NCBI GenBank assembly: GCA_964019695.1
Contig: OZ026519.1
Span: forward strand, 25,475,213 to 25,539,212
Origin: Loripinus fragilis
Lineage: Eukaryota; Mollusca; Bivalvia; Lucinida; Lucinidae
Length of the DNA: 64,000 bases
Direction of reading: 5' to 3'
Made by a program: the position numbers and the translations under genes. The notes under the pieces are model-generated. The model searched no databases, had not been told where the DNA came from, and saw only the letters and a program-made list of their open reading frames with translations. How positions within the stretch are numbered: position 1 is the stretch's first letter; each line of letters begins with the position of its first letter. Shown in pieces: positions 36,412 through 49,800 of the stretch.

Positions 36412-39400
36412 AACAACCTATTCCGGAGGCTGGGACTTTTGATTTTCCAGGAGGGGGGTGCGGACCCTATATCCCCCTCTGGATCCGCACATGTGACCAT
36501 TTAAGAGGGTCTGGATGGGAGGGGTCTGGTATTCACTATTCATTAAAAATTTAGCCCATTATTCATCTCATTAAAATTTTGGGTTATTCATTAAAATAAG
36601 ACCAATTATTCATTAAAAGCAAGAAAGGTGGCAAAGAAATCTGATTATTCACTATTCATTAGTTTTTCTTCAATTCATTTAAAATATAGGAATATTCATT
36701 ATTTTTTAGGCCCCCATTATTCACTATTCATTAATTTTTTGGTTCATTATTCACTATTCATTATAAAAAGGCCATTATTCACTAATCATTATACCCCGTC
36801 CAGACCCTCATTTAACTACTCGTAATTGATAGAAGAGACTTTACCGATAGTTACACTGTTCTTGTACAATGTACGAAAATGCATATGCCGGCTAGGGCAA
36901 GCTCAATCGCCTGAACCCAAAGGTTACGTGTAAATTTCTGATTAATTTGACGCCATTGTAATGGAACAAATTAAATTCACTTGTTAAGTTTTTTTTAGAA
37001 ATCAATGGTTTATATTCACCATTTTGGGACAATGACACATACCCCTGGAATTGGGAATTTTAGCGCGAAAACGCCTACAATTGAGAATTTTAAGTGTTGT
37101 TAGCTTTATTGTCAAATCATAAAACACATCATATTTAATCTGAATTTAGCTGTACTGTTAACTTGCATGATGTATTATATGAGACTGCGCAATGTTGAAT
37201 ATTACCAGGGCTACCATTCATATTTTGAGGGTATATAGGGCAAAATGTAGAGGGCACAATTTTTAGAGGGTACATGGGCCCACGAAAATTCCGACAGCTA
37301 AGCATTTTGAAAGCGCAGAGTAGGCTTTGATTTCCTATTAACTGCTTAAAGTGATTCTGCAAACCCACCCTAAACAAATTTGAGCGGGGCTCCCCTATAC
37401 ATCATTTGCATGAAAATGACTAAGTCAACACACTGAAAAAAAAACATTTGGCAGGGGTTCCTTATACATTATGACTTTCCGTTCACCCAGCCCTTTCCCC
37501 AGCCAACATAAAATGCGAATAAATTAGAAAAACTGAAGAAGTGGGATGGGGCACTTGGTACTACAGAAGCTTACACCAAAGTACCAGCTCCTTCAGGTGT
37601 GATAGACAAGAGACAGTTAAGATAGTCAAAATAACATCTAGCTTTTATCAGTTCCATCTCCATTCTTACAGACAGATGTACGAAATTAAGCTACCTAATT
37701 GTATCAGCTAGTTGGTATTTATCTTTTTATGCATCCGGAGAACAAGTTTTAATTGATTGTTGTACTTACAGGGGAAATTACCTGTTGAAGCAAAGAAGTA
37801 AACCACGGCTGATATGCCGATCGTTAGAGGGCACAACACCCTAGGGCCCTTATAATGCAACGAGAGGATTTACAGCGTAGTAGCACGACTGATATGCCGA
37901 TAGTCGAGTCGGACGGGAACCCAAATAAACAAACAATTTTAAACACAATTTACTCAACAAAACAATGATTTTTTCTTTGATATTTTCCGACTTGAAATTG
38001 GGAATTTTTCATCCGAACATAGGAGAAAAGAAACGTTTTGGCATTGGGAATATAACCGTATAACGGCCAAAAAAGACTATTGTCGAAATATATGAAACAG
38101 ACTATAATCATGTCCAGATATGGGAAGTTACAAATATTTTATTTAAATAGCGTGATATTACTGTAAAGTCCTTTCGGATTTAGTGGATTATTTTATAATG
38201 CACTTCTTTACTGTGCGCAATGCATGTAAACAATGATAGTGACAGCAATTTACAAATACTGTACATCGGGGGTTGACCTATATTCGAGATAAGGTCGTTT
38301 ATACATTTGCATTTTTAGACCCAGTGCACAGACTGGTTCTCAACCATTTACATGTATGTTTTCAAGTTTAGTTTCATGTTTAGTAAGATTGTATGGACAT
38401 TCTGAGTAACAACCAATGAGAGCATCTTTTTCCAGTCGGTGTGATGAATATTACAATTTAAAAATGCTTCTGATTGGTGAATAATTTAGATCTAAAGCGA
38501 TAATAGAACGGCGGCAAGCCGCCGTAAAAAGTCATTGCGAAAAATTAATTCTAAAAACTTTACAGCTGGAGTTTAATTCTTTGTAGACCAGTGTTTTCTT
38601 ATGCAAAGTTTGATACGGTCCATTGTAATCAAATGTAATGGTCACAGGTTGTAATTTCCAAAATTTCTAATCTATAAAGCGTTAAGTATTTATTTGAAAA
38701 ATACAAATGTATCTAATTAGCAAATATCACAGTCACAGATGCAATCATGAAGATGAGATGCTTTAGATGAAAAAAAGACTTACAAATTGTAAGAGATATC
38801 CCCATGGCCTGGTGGTAGAGTGTTTGACTTGAGATCCAAGGGTCACTGGTTTTAGTCTTCCAAGGAGCGCTGAGTTGTGTCTTTGAGCAAGAAATTTTAT
38901 CCTCTGCTTAGTACTGGCTCGGACCCAATAAACACGGACTGGTCACTTACATACAGGTAAATGTATGTATTGGAAATACGTTGTCGTGGCTCAACGGTGG
39001 CTGAGCTTTCAAAACTGACGTATGCTCCGGATTAAATAATCATATCTCCGTTATTTCTCTACATATCTTTGAATTTTCTTCAACAAGCAATGGTTTAATG
39101 TACTATCTTTAAGACTGTATTGTTGTATTTATTGAAAGTTTATCTGTCTTTATAAACATCAGCAAGAAACCTAGGTACCCTTTTTAGCTATTTTCAGCAC
39201 TTTTAGCCGAGACTCGTCTGAAATCAACATAAAAAAAGGGAAAAACTTCAATTCTTTATAATGTTACTCGTAATAATTAAGCTTCGCATACTGGGAGTAA
39301 CCTCTTATACCCTCGTGTATGTTCTGAATCAATTTTATTGGCTCTAGTACTTTGAAATAGCGCTAAATTAAAGCCTCAACAACATAACTTTGTATTTTCG

Positions 39401-42400
39401 TCAGTGACCAGTCCGTTTATACTGGGTCCGAGGTACTGGTTCAACCCAGGAAGATAGGAACTCTTCCAGACATGACCGAAGAATTGTTGACTGGGACTGG
39501 TTCTAGTACTGATCAACCTCTGTAAAGCTAACATTCTTCTGCAGACAGAAGCATTTACTAGTATACTACAAACACATAGATTGTGCCAAAACCGCTAACT
39601 TTCTGCCAATAAATTTTTAAAGAAATGAACATACAAAAAGGTAGAACATGCTGAGAACAGATTGTGGAAGATAATTGAAGAATGTGGCAAATATGCATGC
39701 AAAACTTTTACTATCTTGATTGTGCTGTCTCATCTAAAAACAAGCTTAACCCTTAGCCCGCCCGTCACCACTTTTGTTGCCTGCTCCACTCGTCTTCTTA
39801 TATTCTTAGGTAGCTATTATTGCAAACAATATGAACCCAGATCAGACTGCTCGCAAAGGAGCGGTCTGATCAGGGTTAATATTGTTTGCTCCTTAAAAAT
39901 CAAGTCTGAAGTACACTTGAATATACGCAGCAGACATAAAAAGCAGACTAACATTTTCGGGATGAAAAACAATGATGGGAAAGGGCTGCAAAGTGCAAAG
40001 CACTAATAACGTGCCACAACAGTATTATAGCTTAAAGATTTTCTGCCTGTTCCTATATGAATTGCCGAATTTCTTAGATTTTTCTTATTGAATAGGAATA
40101 CACACATGAGGGTATAGAGTTATAATTAATTAATTGGGATGCCTGGCAAATGCAAGTCTAATTTCTGCCAAAAATAAATCATCAAAAGATATATCATTAA
40201 CTCCTTGCCCTTTGGATTTTTTTTGTGTTCTCATTTTTTTCAAAATTACTTTTTCGCAAAAATTCTTTCAGGGATAGGATCAGAGCGTCTAACAGTTTGG
40301 ATCCAAATCATGCCGGACATGCTGTTAGGCCTGATCTGGGTCCAAACTGTTTGCTGAAGGTTTCAGCAGACAACACTAAGAGATAAAGAGTTATCATACA
40401 GTTCTACAATGTTTTCAGAGTGATTATTTTGTATTTTTTTATCATTTCAAATTCATTGTTAAATTTTCCTATACCATTTATGTTAAACAGAGAACCGGCA
40501 GATTCAGGGTATAGAGGAATGGTTAGAGAGCCTAGAATTGGAGCAGTATGAAAATAACTTTCGAGTCAATGGTTTTGATAACATGGACTTTCTGGTGAGT
40601 TTTGAATAGAGGATCTATCATGAGTGTGTTTGTGTTTAACGTCCCATCAACAGCTAAGGTCATATGGAGATGGAGCTACCGCTTAGAGTCTCATCTGACA
40701 GACTTTAGGAGCTCAGGACCCACTACGCCACTTTGGCTTCTAAATTGATGATCTAACATGAGTGCTCATGTATTATTGAATTTATTAAAGGAGTGATGGA
40801 AAAGGGATAAAATGCGAGCCAAATCCCTTTTCCACAACTCCGTTTTCCTCAATTCATTCCATAAATTCAGTAATACAAGATCATGCAATATATTAGTTCA
40901 ATACCGCAAAATTAACGTTATTTTTAACACTACTATTACTTTGAAATTACGTTTTTTGGATTGAGCACTCAAGATTTTGCCACATATACATGATGGTGTT
41001 ATGGGTTCGTTTACATAACGTTATTAAATATGTAAAATGCATAATTTCCATTTGTAATGCTATGTTTAGAGACCATATGAATAGACCATGTCAATGTGAA
41101 TTGTGTTATACAAAGGAATTATAGGAAAATGACCATTATGGCCATTTTCCTATAATTCCTTTGTAAAATTCCATGTTAAAAAAATTGGGAGCCACAACAT
41201 GACTGTGTTATATTCAAACCGTGTTATAGCGTGGTGTGTTATAAAGGCACTTCACTGTATACATGTAATATGCTAGTGTAATATAAATTGAAATGCATGG
41301 TGTTATTACATTCCAAGGCCCAAATAACATTATGATAATGAGTTGTGCAGCTATTAAAGTATTTAGCCTGATTATGCTGAACTCGGACTAAAGCAATGAT
41401 TCACATGGAATATCAAGTCTTATATAGTTGCTTGGAACTTAAAAAAATTGAAAATGTTGCCTGCTGTGAATATTTGGTTACATGTTTGAGTGGTTACTGT
41501 TTGAATTTTTGTATTTGCACAACTAATTTTGAATTACAGGGTCCAAGTATCATGGAAGAGCAGGATTTAGAACAGATAGGTGTTCTGGAACATTCTCACA
41601 GAAAGAAAATATTAGAGGCAGCTGAACTCCTACCTAGAATTACTCCAATAGGTAACAAATATCCTAGAATCACTCCATTAGGTAACAAATATCATAGAAT
41701 CACTCCATTTCAGGTAACACATACCCTCAAATCACTCCATTAGGAAATCATTATCCTAGAATCACTCCAACAGGCAACCAATATCCTAGAATCACTCAAT
41801 AGTTAACACATACCCTTGAATCACTCAAATAGGTAACCAATATCCTATAATCACTCAATAGGTACCAAATATCATAGAATCACTCCAATGGGTAACACTT
41901 ACGCTTGAATCACTCAAATAGGTAGCCAATACCCCTAGAATCACTCCAATAGGTAACACATACCCTTGAATCACTCAAATAGGTAACCAATACCCCTAGA
42001 ATGACTCCAATAGATAACAAATATCCTAGAATCACTCCATAGACAACAAATATCCTAGAAACACTCACATAGATAACAAATGTCCTGGGATTACTCCAAT
42101 AGATAACAAATGTCCTAGAATCACTGCATAGATAACAAATGTCCTAGAATCACTCCAATAGATAACAAATATCCTAGGATCACTCCCATAGATAACAAAT
42201 GTCCTAGAATCACTCCCATAGATTACAAATGTCCTAGAATCACTCCAATAGATAACAAATGTCATAGAATCACTCCAATAGATAACAAATGTCCTAAAAT
42301 CACTCCAGTAGATAACAAATGTCCTAGAATCACTCCCATAGATAACAGATGTTCTAGAATCACTCCCATAGATAACAAATGTCCTAGAATCACTCCAATA

Positions 42401-45400
42401 GATAACAAATATCCTAGAATCACTCCAATAGATAACAAATATCCTAGAATCACTCTAATAGATAACAAATATCCTAGAATCACTCCACTAGATAACAAAT
42501 GTCCTAGAATCACTCCAATAGATAACAAATATCCTAGAATCACTCCAATAGATAACAAATGTCCTAGAATCACTCCCATAGATATCAAATATCCTAGAAT
42601 CACTCCAATAGATAACAAATATCCTAGAATCACTCCCATAGATAACAAATATCCTAGAATCACTCCAATAGATAACAAATATCCTAGAATCACTCCAATA
42701 GATAACAAATGTCCTAGAATCACTCCCATAGATAACAAATATCCTAGAATCACTCCAATAGATAACAAATATCCTAGAATCACTCCCATAGATAACAAAT
42801 ATCCTAGAACCACTCCAATAGATAACAAATATCCTAGAATCACTCTAATAGATAAGAAATATCCAAGAATCACTCCCATCGATAACAAATGTCCTAGAAT
42901 CACTCCCATTGATAACAAATGTCCTAGAATCACTCCCATAGATAACAAATGTCCTAGAATCACTCCATTAGATAACAGATGTCCTAGAATCACTCACATA
43001 GATAACAGATGTCCTAGAATCACTCCAATAGATAACAAATATTCTAAAATCACTCCAATAGATAACAGATGTCCTAGAATCACTCCAATAGATAACAAAA
43101 GTCCTAGAATCACTCCAATAGATAACAAAAGTCCTAGAAACACTCCAATAGATAACAGATGTCCTAGAATCTTTCCCATAGATAACAGATGTCCTAGAAT
43201 CACTCTTATAGATAACAAATATCCTAGAATCACTCCCATAGATAACAAATATCCTAGACTCACACCCATAAATAACAGATGTCCTAGAATCACTCCAATA
43301 GATAACAAATATCCTAGAATCACTCCCATAGGTAACAAATGTCCTAGGGGCACTCCAATAGATAACAAATGTCCTAGGATCACTCCAATTGATAACAAAT
43401 GTCCTAGAATCACTCCAATAGATAACAAATGTCCTAGAATCTCTCCAATAGATAACAAATATCCTAGAATCACTCCAATAGATAACAAATGTCCTAGAAA
43501 CACTCCAATAGCTAACAGATGTCCTAGAATCACTCCCATAGATAACAGATGTCCTAGAATCACTCCAATAGATAACAAATATCCTAGAATCACTCCCATA
43601 GATAACAAATATCCTAGAATCACTCCCATAAATAACAGATGTCCTAGAATCACTCCAATAGATAACAAATATCCTAGAATCATTCCCATAGGTAACAAAT
43701 GTCCTAGGATCACTCCAATAGATAACAAATGTCCTAGGATCACTCCAATTGATAGCAAATGTCCTAGAATCACTCCAATAGATAACAAATGTCCTAGAAT
43801 CTCTCCAATAGATAACAAATATCCTAGAATCACTCCAATAGACAACAAATATCCTAGAATCACTCCAATAGGTAACAAATATCCTAGAATCACTCCAATA
43901 GGTAACAAATATCATAGAATCACTCCAATAGGTAACACTTACCCTTGAATCACTCAAATAGGTAACCAATACCCCTAGAATTACTCCAATAGATAACAAA
44001 TATCCTAGAAACACTCACATAGATAACAAATGTCATAGAATCACTCCCATTGATAACAAATGTCATAGAATCACCCTAATAGATAACAAATATCCAAGAA
44101 TCACTCAAATAGGCAACAAATATGCCAGAATCACACCAATAGATACATCCTTAAATCACTCCAATAGGTTACCAATGGGCAACACATCATTTATATCTGG
44201 GTTGCTTCTTCATGGCCAAAGTTTTATTGTGAAGTAGAATGTTGATTGATGTAATAAATATAAAATCTGACCAGCATTTTTTTTCTGGAGTTATTTCATT
44301 TAAAGTTTCTTTATGGCCAATTTGTCTAATAATAATTTTTCTCCAATAAAAAAACGCCAACAGTCTAAGAATAAATGCCTTGAATTGGTGAGACATAGAT
44401 CACAGCTGCTTCAACCCTTAATGCGTCAATTGCAACAAAAGTTGTCTGCTTTTCTCGTCTGCTGAAATGTTTAAAAAGCCTCTATGGCAAACAGTGTGGA
44501 CCCAGATCAGACTGCTCCTATATATATATAGGAGCAGTCTGTTCTGGGTCCACCCTGTTTGTTTCTATACTTAATTCGTCAGTAATGTTAGGCAATTATT
44601 TGCAGCAGACGACTTCAACAGACGACATTTTCAGATGCATTTTTTTCTTGGCGCTTTAAGGGTCAATTCTCACTTGAATAATATTGTATTATAATATTAT
44701 ATTCCTGGCCTTATTCTGTAGATGTGTAAATGGAATGAACATCTTTTGCAGATCCTAAAAACTTGCCAGCCAGTGTTCATCATTGGTTGAGGTCACTGCG
44801 GTTAGAGGTTTACTTGGAGAACTTTCTGTCACATGGTTACGAGACTATGGAACAAGTAGAGAGTATATTATGGGATCTCCAGCTACGAACTGTAAATACC
44901 TTATCAGTAGAATTAGGTGATAACTGTATTCAAAATTTTCATTTGGGGAGGTATATCGTCGGACATACGGTCTGAATTTTAGTTACTGGTGACATGCAAG
45001 CGGAGCCGTAAGACATGATTTCCTACCATATATCTGATGATATACCTTCCCGAATGAAATTTTGGAATATGTTTATCCCCATTCTAATGCACTTCTGCAC
45101 CTTTGTTTAAAATTGAAGTGTTGCAAGCCACATAAAGTTGCATGTCATCCAACGAAATGTGACGTAATGACATCAAAAACTATTTCCGAAGACATCAAGG
45201 GACTAGGGATTATCTACAAACAAAAATCATATGCCGTTGAACAAAATATTGATACCTCCTTTTGGAGCATGTTGCACTGATGTAGTATAACTGAAAGCTA
45301 GCTATGCTTACATGCACGTGCAATACACATTTAACAGGAAATTAATTTGCCAGTTGTGACAATGTAACTGCATGTAATTCAATTTTTAGAAAACCACGCC

Positions 45401-46843
45401 TACTTTAAATACTAGTTTCATCTGCTGATAACCTTTGCAAACAGTTTGGACGCAGATCAGGCCTGACAAAATGTCGGCCTGATCTGGATCCAAACTGTTT
45501 GACACACTGATGGTATTCCAGAAAGAATTCTTCGGCTCATTTAGAGAATCTAGCCTCGGATGTATGTAAGGCGTAGTACTATGTATGAAAAAGCTTTATT
45601 AGCCAGAAAATAGTACTTTTGCATGTGGATCCAGTCCTATTAAGTGCCGGTTCAGATAAAAATCATGCAAAATCAAAATTTCTTTCCACATGGTGGTCAA
45701 CAGATTTTAGTTAAAATTACACAGTAGGAAGGTTAATGGGCCTGCTATTCAGTACTAATTTATTTTTTCTGAAATCATTTGCCTTACTTAGAAAATCGGG
45801 TTTATATTTTTTGACCATTATTTTGACATTTAGCTTAAAGTCTACGGGAAAATGATGGCGAAAATCAGCGACATTTTTCGTAACTTGTGTAGACGAGGAC
45901 AGCAATGTAACATGCACGGGCATAAAGCTGAATTATTGAACTACGTTGTCAAGAAATAAAATGCTTTGCAAAATGGGTATGTGTCCAATTATTTAGCGTT
46001 TTCCGCCCTTGGGTATCGGGGTGATTTTGGTACACGGCTTCGCCGTTTCTTTACTAACACTGGATAGGAACCAGTCTGTTTGTTTTGTAGCTATGAGAAA
46101 CGTAATCACGTGATGCGCCATGTGACACAAAACAGCAAAGGCGAATTTCGCGGCTAACAGATTGTTGAATGTTGCTGTATTTTTCTAGCAGTTGCAGCAT
46201 TTAATCACAGTTTCCAAATGATTCAGAGCATTTAAGAATCGGTCAGCATACTTGGGACACAACAAGATGTATGCATTGTAAAACGATTGCTAGTTCTGAG
46301 GGCAACATATTGGTGAAGAGAGCGAGAAACAAGTTGAGCTTTTGAAAAGCTTTCAGCAAATATTGGCAGATACGCGGAAAGACAGTACATTGAGGCGACT
46401 GTCACTCCCCGACATCTAGTGCCTTTCACAGATATGCAACGATGACAATGGCAAAGACATAAGGAACGTAAGTTTCCGTTTGACTTTGAAATAAAATTTT
46501 GTTTAGCCTAAACTTTAGGTAAGTCTAAAATTTAAAATGTTATAAACTCAGCTTTGTGAAGTCTTTATTCCGTTCATTATCAAGTTGATTTTCATGCATT
46601 GATGGACAACAACTCCTCACTCGGAAGGAAGCATTATAATGCACTAGTCATTTGTAATCACTGCCCCCAGCCCCAGGGGACAGCTGGGTATTTGGCTTTT
46701 TGTCTGCAGTTCCCTGGCCTAAACCCAAACACTGTGGGGACAGCCAGCTGATTAAACAATGGTAGCACCCCCTACACTGTTATTAGGTTACACTGCCATA
46801 TCAAATCCCTGACATTTCCCACACAATATAGCCATAGAGACAC

Positions 46844-46876
<33 letters not shown>

Positions 46877-49800
46877 ACTCTGATTTTTTCCTCATACGTA
46901 GGCTCGGTCCCAGCATCTTCCGGTCACCCCCAAAAATATCAGGAATATCAAGCATCCCAAAAAAATATTTAAAATTTTAGCAACCCCCAAAAACTATCCC
47001 AATTCTGTACCTTTGACCTTAAAAAAAGACCCTAAAATGCATAGAAATGAGCCTAAAACTAGCCCAATTTTGTAATGACCCCAAAAAAATATCCACAAAA
47101 TCTTCATACCCCCAAAAAATATTTATTTTTCTGAAAACCCCCAAAAATGATGAAACTCAGAATTTTGAACCCCCCCAAAAATAGCTCGAGCCTACTCATG
47201 CGTGAAAATATCAAAATATCCCCCCTGGGATAGAGACAAACAGCACATTCATTTTCCTGGCTATCCCCCGCCCTGTTCAGGGGCTGGGGGGGGGCATGGT
47301 TACAAATGGCTGGTGCATAATATATTCATATCAACATCTTTGAAAAAATAGAATGCTGATTAGTTTTAATGTCAACCCGGTGCTATACACAGTTGGAACT
47401 ATAATCACAATATCTGTCATCTGCTCAGGACGAGCCCTGGACGAAAATAAAAGGCAGTGAGTATCCGGCTGCCATTGGCCCGGTGGTGAAGTAAAGCAGG
47501 TATTATTATTTTTTCTTAAATTTTTAAACAAAATCTATCCATATAGCAGTGCAAGAAAGATTTCTTTAGGATAAGGGAAATCTATCCAAATTTGCCTGTT
47601 CTCTGTCTTACCCAAAACTTTTTACAGGCCCTCAAATGAAAAATCTGAAAATGCTCTGGCTAGGGGAACCTATGCCAATTTTTTTCAAAAATCAAGAGAC
47701 AGCCAACCCCTCCCCTGAAAGAAGTAGGGAGGGGATAAACTAATGCCTTGTGGTGGTTTTTGATATATAATTCAACTGTCATCTATTTTCATCCAGGGCC
47801 CAAACATCCGGCACCCATATCATAGACTGCTAATGGAGTAAACTGGTCAGGGTTCACAATGTTTGCAAACTTGAGGCATTGGATGCTTTTCAAATCACTA
47901 AAACATTTATTTTTTAAATGAAACATTGCTTAAGGAAGGGTGTATAAAATACAAAACTGTAATGATCCATTTCCTTTTGGGCAGTCTGATCTGGGTTGAC
48001 AATGTTTACTTGTACTGGACTGATGCAAACAATGGATCAAACCTACAGGCCCTGTACTGGTAATATTGCCAAGTAACAGGCATAGAACAGGTACACTTTT
48101 TATTATAGATATGCCTTAGCTACAGTTTAAGCTCCATGATGCGTTTCCATCTTCAAAATTTTATTAAGTCTGAACATTTGCAAATAATTAACGTTTATGC
48201 ATATTTCACTATATCAAAGAAATTTCTATATTACTTTGAAGTGGACCATTATTATTTTCATTCAAATATTGACACTTCTATTTCAAGGTATGATGCCTCA
48301 TAAGTCATATCCCTAGGGATGATCTTAGACCTCCCATCCTGCATAGAAATATACATAATAACTTTTTTTTTTTTCCACACTTTCATGCACATGTTTATTT
48401 TCATGCTCATGCTGTTTTTCAGCTTTGCAGAAACTGGTGGAATTTGGGATGGCGGTATTGTTCTGGACCTTCATTGGAGATCCAGTACATTACATCTATC
48501 ATAATATCACACTTTTTCATGCATTCAACATTTATCCTGATGCTCATGCTTCAATTTTGCAATCCTGTATAATGACGTCGAGTTTGCAACAGTTTTTCAC
48601 AGGTTATAATGTCGCCAATTATATGACATTATCCAATCAGATGTTATCTTACATTTGCAGCCTATAGTGCATTTGATTTTTTTTTCAAAGTTTATTTTTA
48701 TATTCTTTTTTTAGGTTTTATTAAGCATTGTCTTCATGCCTTGAACAATGGAATGCTAATGAGATGGGGACAACGATGCTGGTTAGAGAGTGATTGACCA
48801 TATATGTCACAAGTCCTTGGCGCTCATATATCAAAAGTAAGTGTACGTTACATAAATAACTCTTTATCTGTGGAAACCTTTGCAAACAGTTTGGACCATG
48901 ATCAGGTCCAACAAAATATTAGGGCCTCATGCTGTCTGACCTTGATCCACACTCTTTTCCATCTACACAGTGAATCCCTTGGAAGATGTTTGAACACTCG
49001 GCCTAACGACCTCGTGTCCAAACAGCTTCCTTGGGACCTGGCAAATATTAATGCATGAAAAAACATGTGTGATCCCTATATTCTATAGATCTTTGAAATA
49101 AAATCTTGTTTAAACTAAGATTTTTAACTGCCTTCACTTGCTGATACATTTAAAGACCCAGATTTGCCAGCATGAAATATAAAGTACATACATATAAAAA
49201 TTGAAACATCACCCTTGTCCGTACGTCCCTTACGTACACTGGGTCTCATACGAATAATGTCTTTTTTCTCATACAATAGCCCTGGGCAGGGGTCATATGT
49301 GTCACATTGACACATAAATTTCCAGCTAAATTCTTGTTGTTGGAAAAACAGAAACAAAGCCATTTTCAAAGTTGACCTAAATACTAGTAAACAGTAAAGA
49401 CCTCCATGAAATGCAAACAGTGAAGACCTTGATGAAATGCCAATACAACACAGCATTCCATCAGAGTCTGCACTGTTACTGAGACAAAAGCAGTTTTCAG
49501 AGAAAGAAATATTTTTTTGGAAATCATAACTTGGATCCCTCTACATTCTAACTTCATTGTAAGTAAAAGTCTGAAAAGGGATAAAGTGTCACACTCAGAT
49601 ATATTTCGCTTTCAGGACATTGCCTATGGTTTCATACAATTTTACAAATTTTTTTTGAATGGTTTGGTTTATCATTGCAGGGAACAAGATGAAGTATGCA
49701 GTCCATATAGTGTAGAATCAGTTTTCTTCAAATTACTCACCTTAGCCCCCATGATGCCAAAACTAGTATTGGGTATAGGAGATTTTGATTATTGGAGGGC

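Larger units (their letters stand above)
34965..38572. mobile_element. TTAA-flanked TIR element, 3.6 kb, no transposase seen
   Basis: ACTCCAGCTGTAATGTTTTTAG at 34965 and its near-complement ending at 38572 form inverted ends of about 50 bp, flanked by TTAA at 34961-34964 and 38573-38576. It carries a nested 305-bp element (36505-36809) and a G37 run. Small frames inside (for example 35632-35889) match nothing I know. TTAA duplication suggests a piggyBac-like mechanism, but the TIR sequence is not the canonical CCCTTT type. Confidence 0.68.

Noticed and set aside
42262..44014. Minus-strand open frames of 243, 304 and 348 codons
   Set aside because: They lie wholly inside the 30-bp minisatellite. 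A 30-base unit without stops keeps frames open indefinitely, two frames overlap, and the peptides are ten-residue repeats.
44892..44975. Continuation of the SAM2 open frame past 44891
   Set aside because: The residues after R-T do not match SAM2, whereas the exon at 57973 continues the family alignment without a gap.
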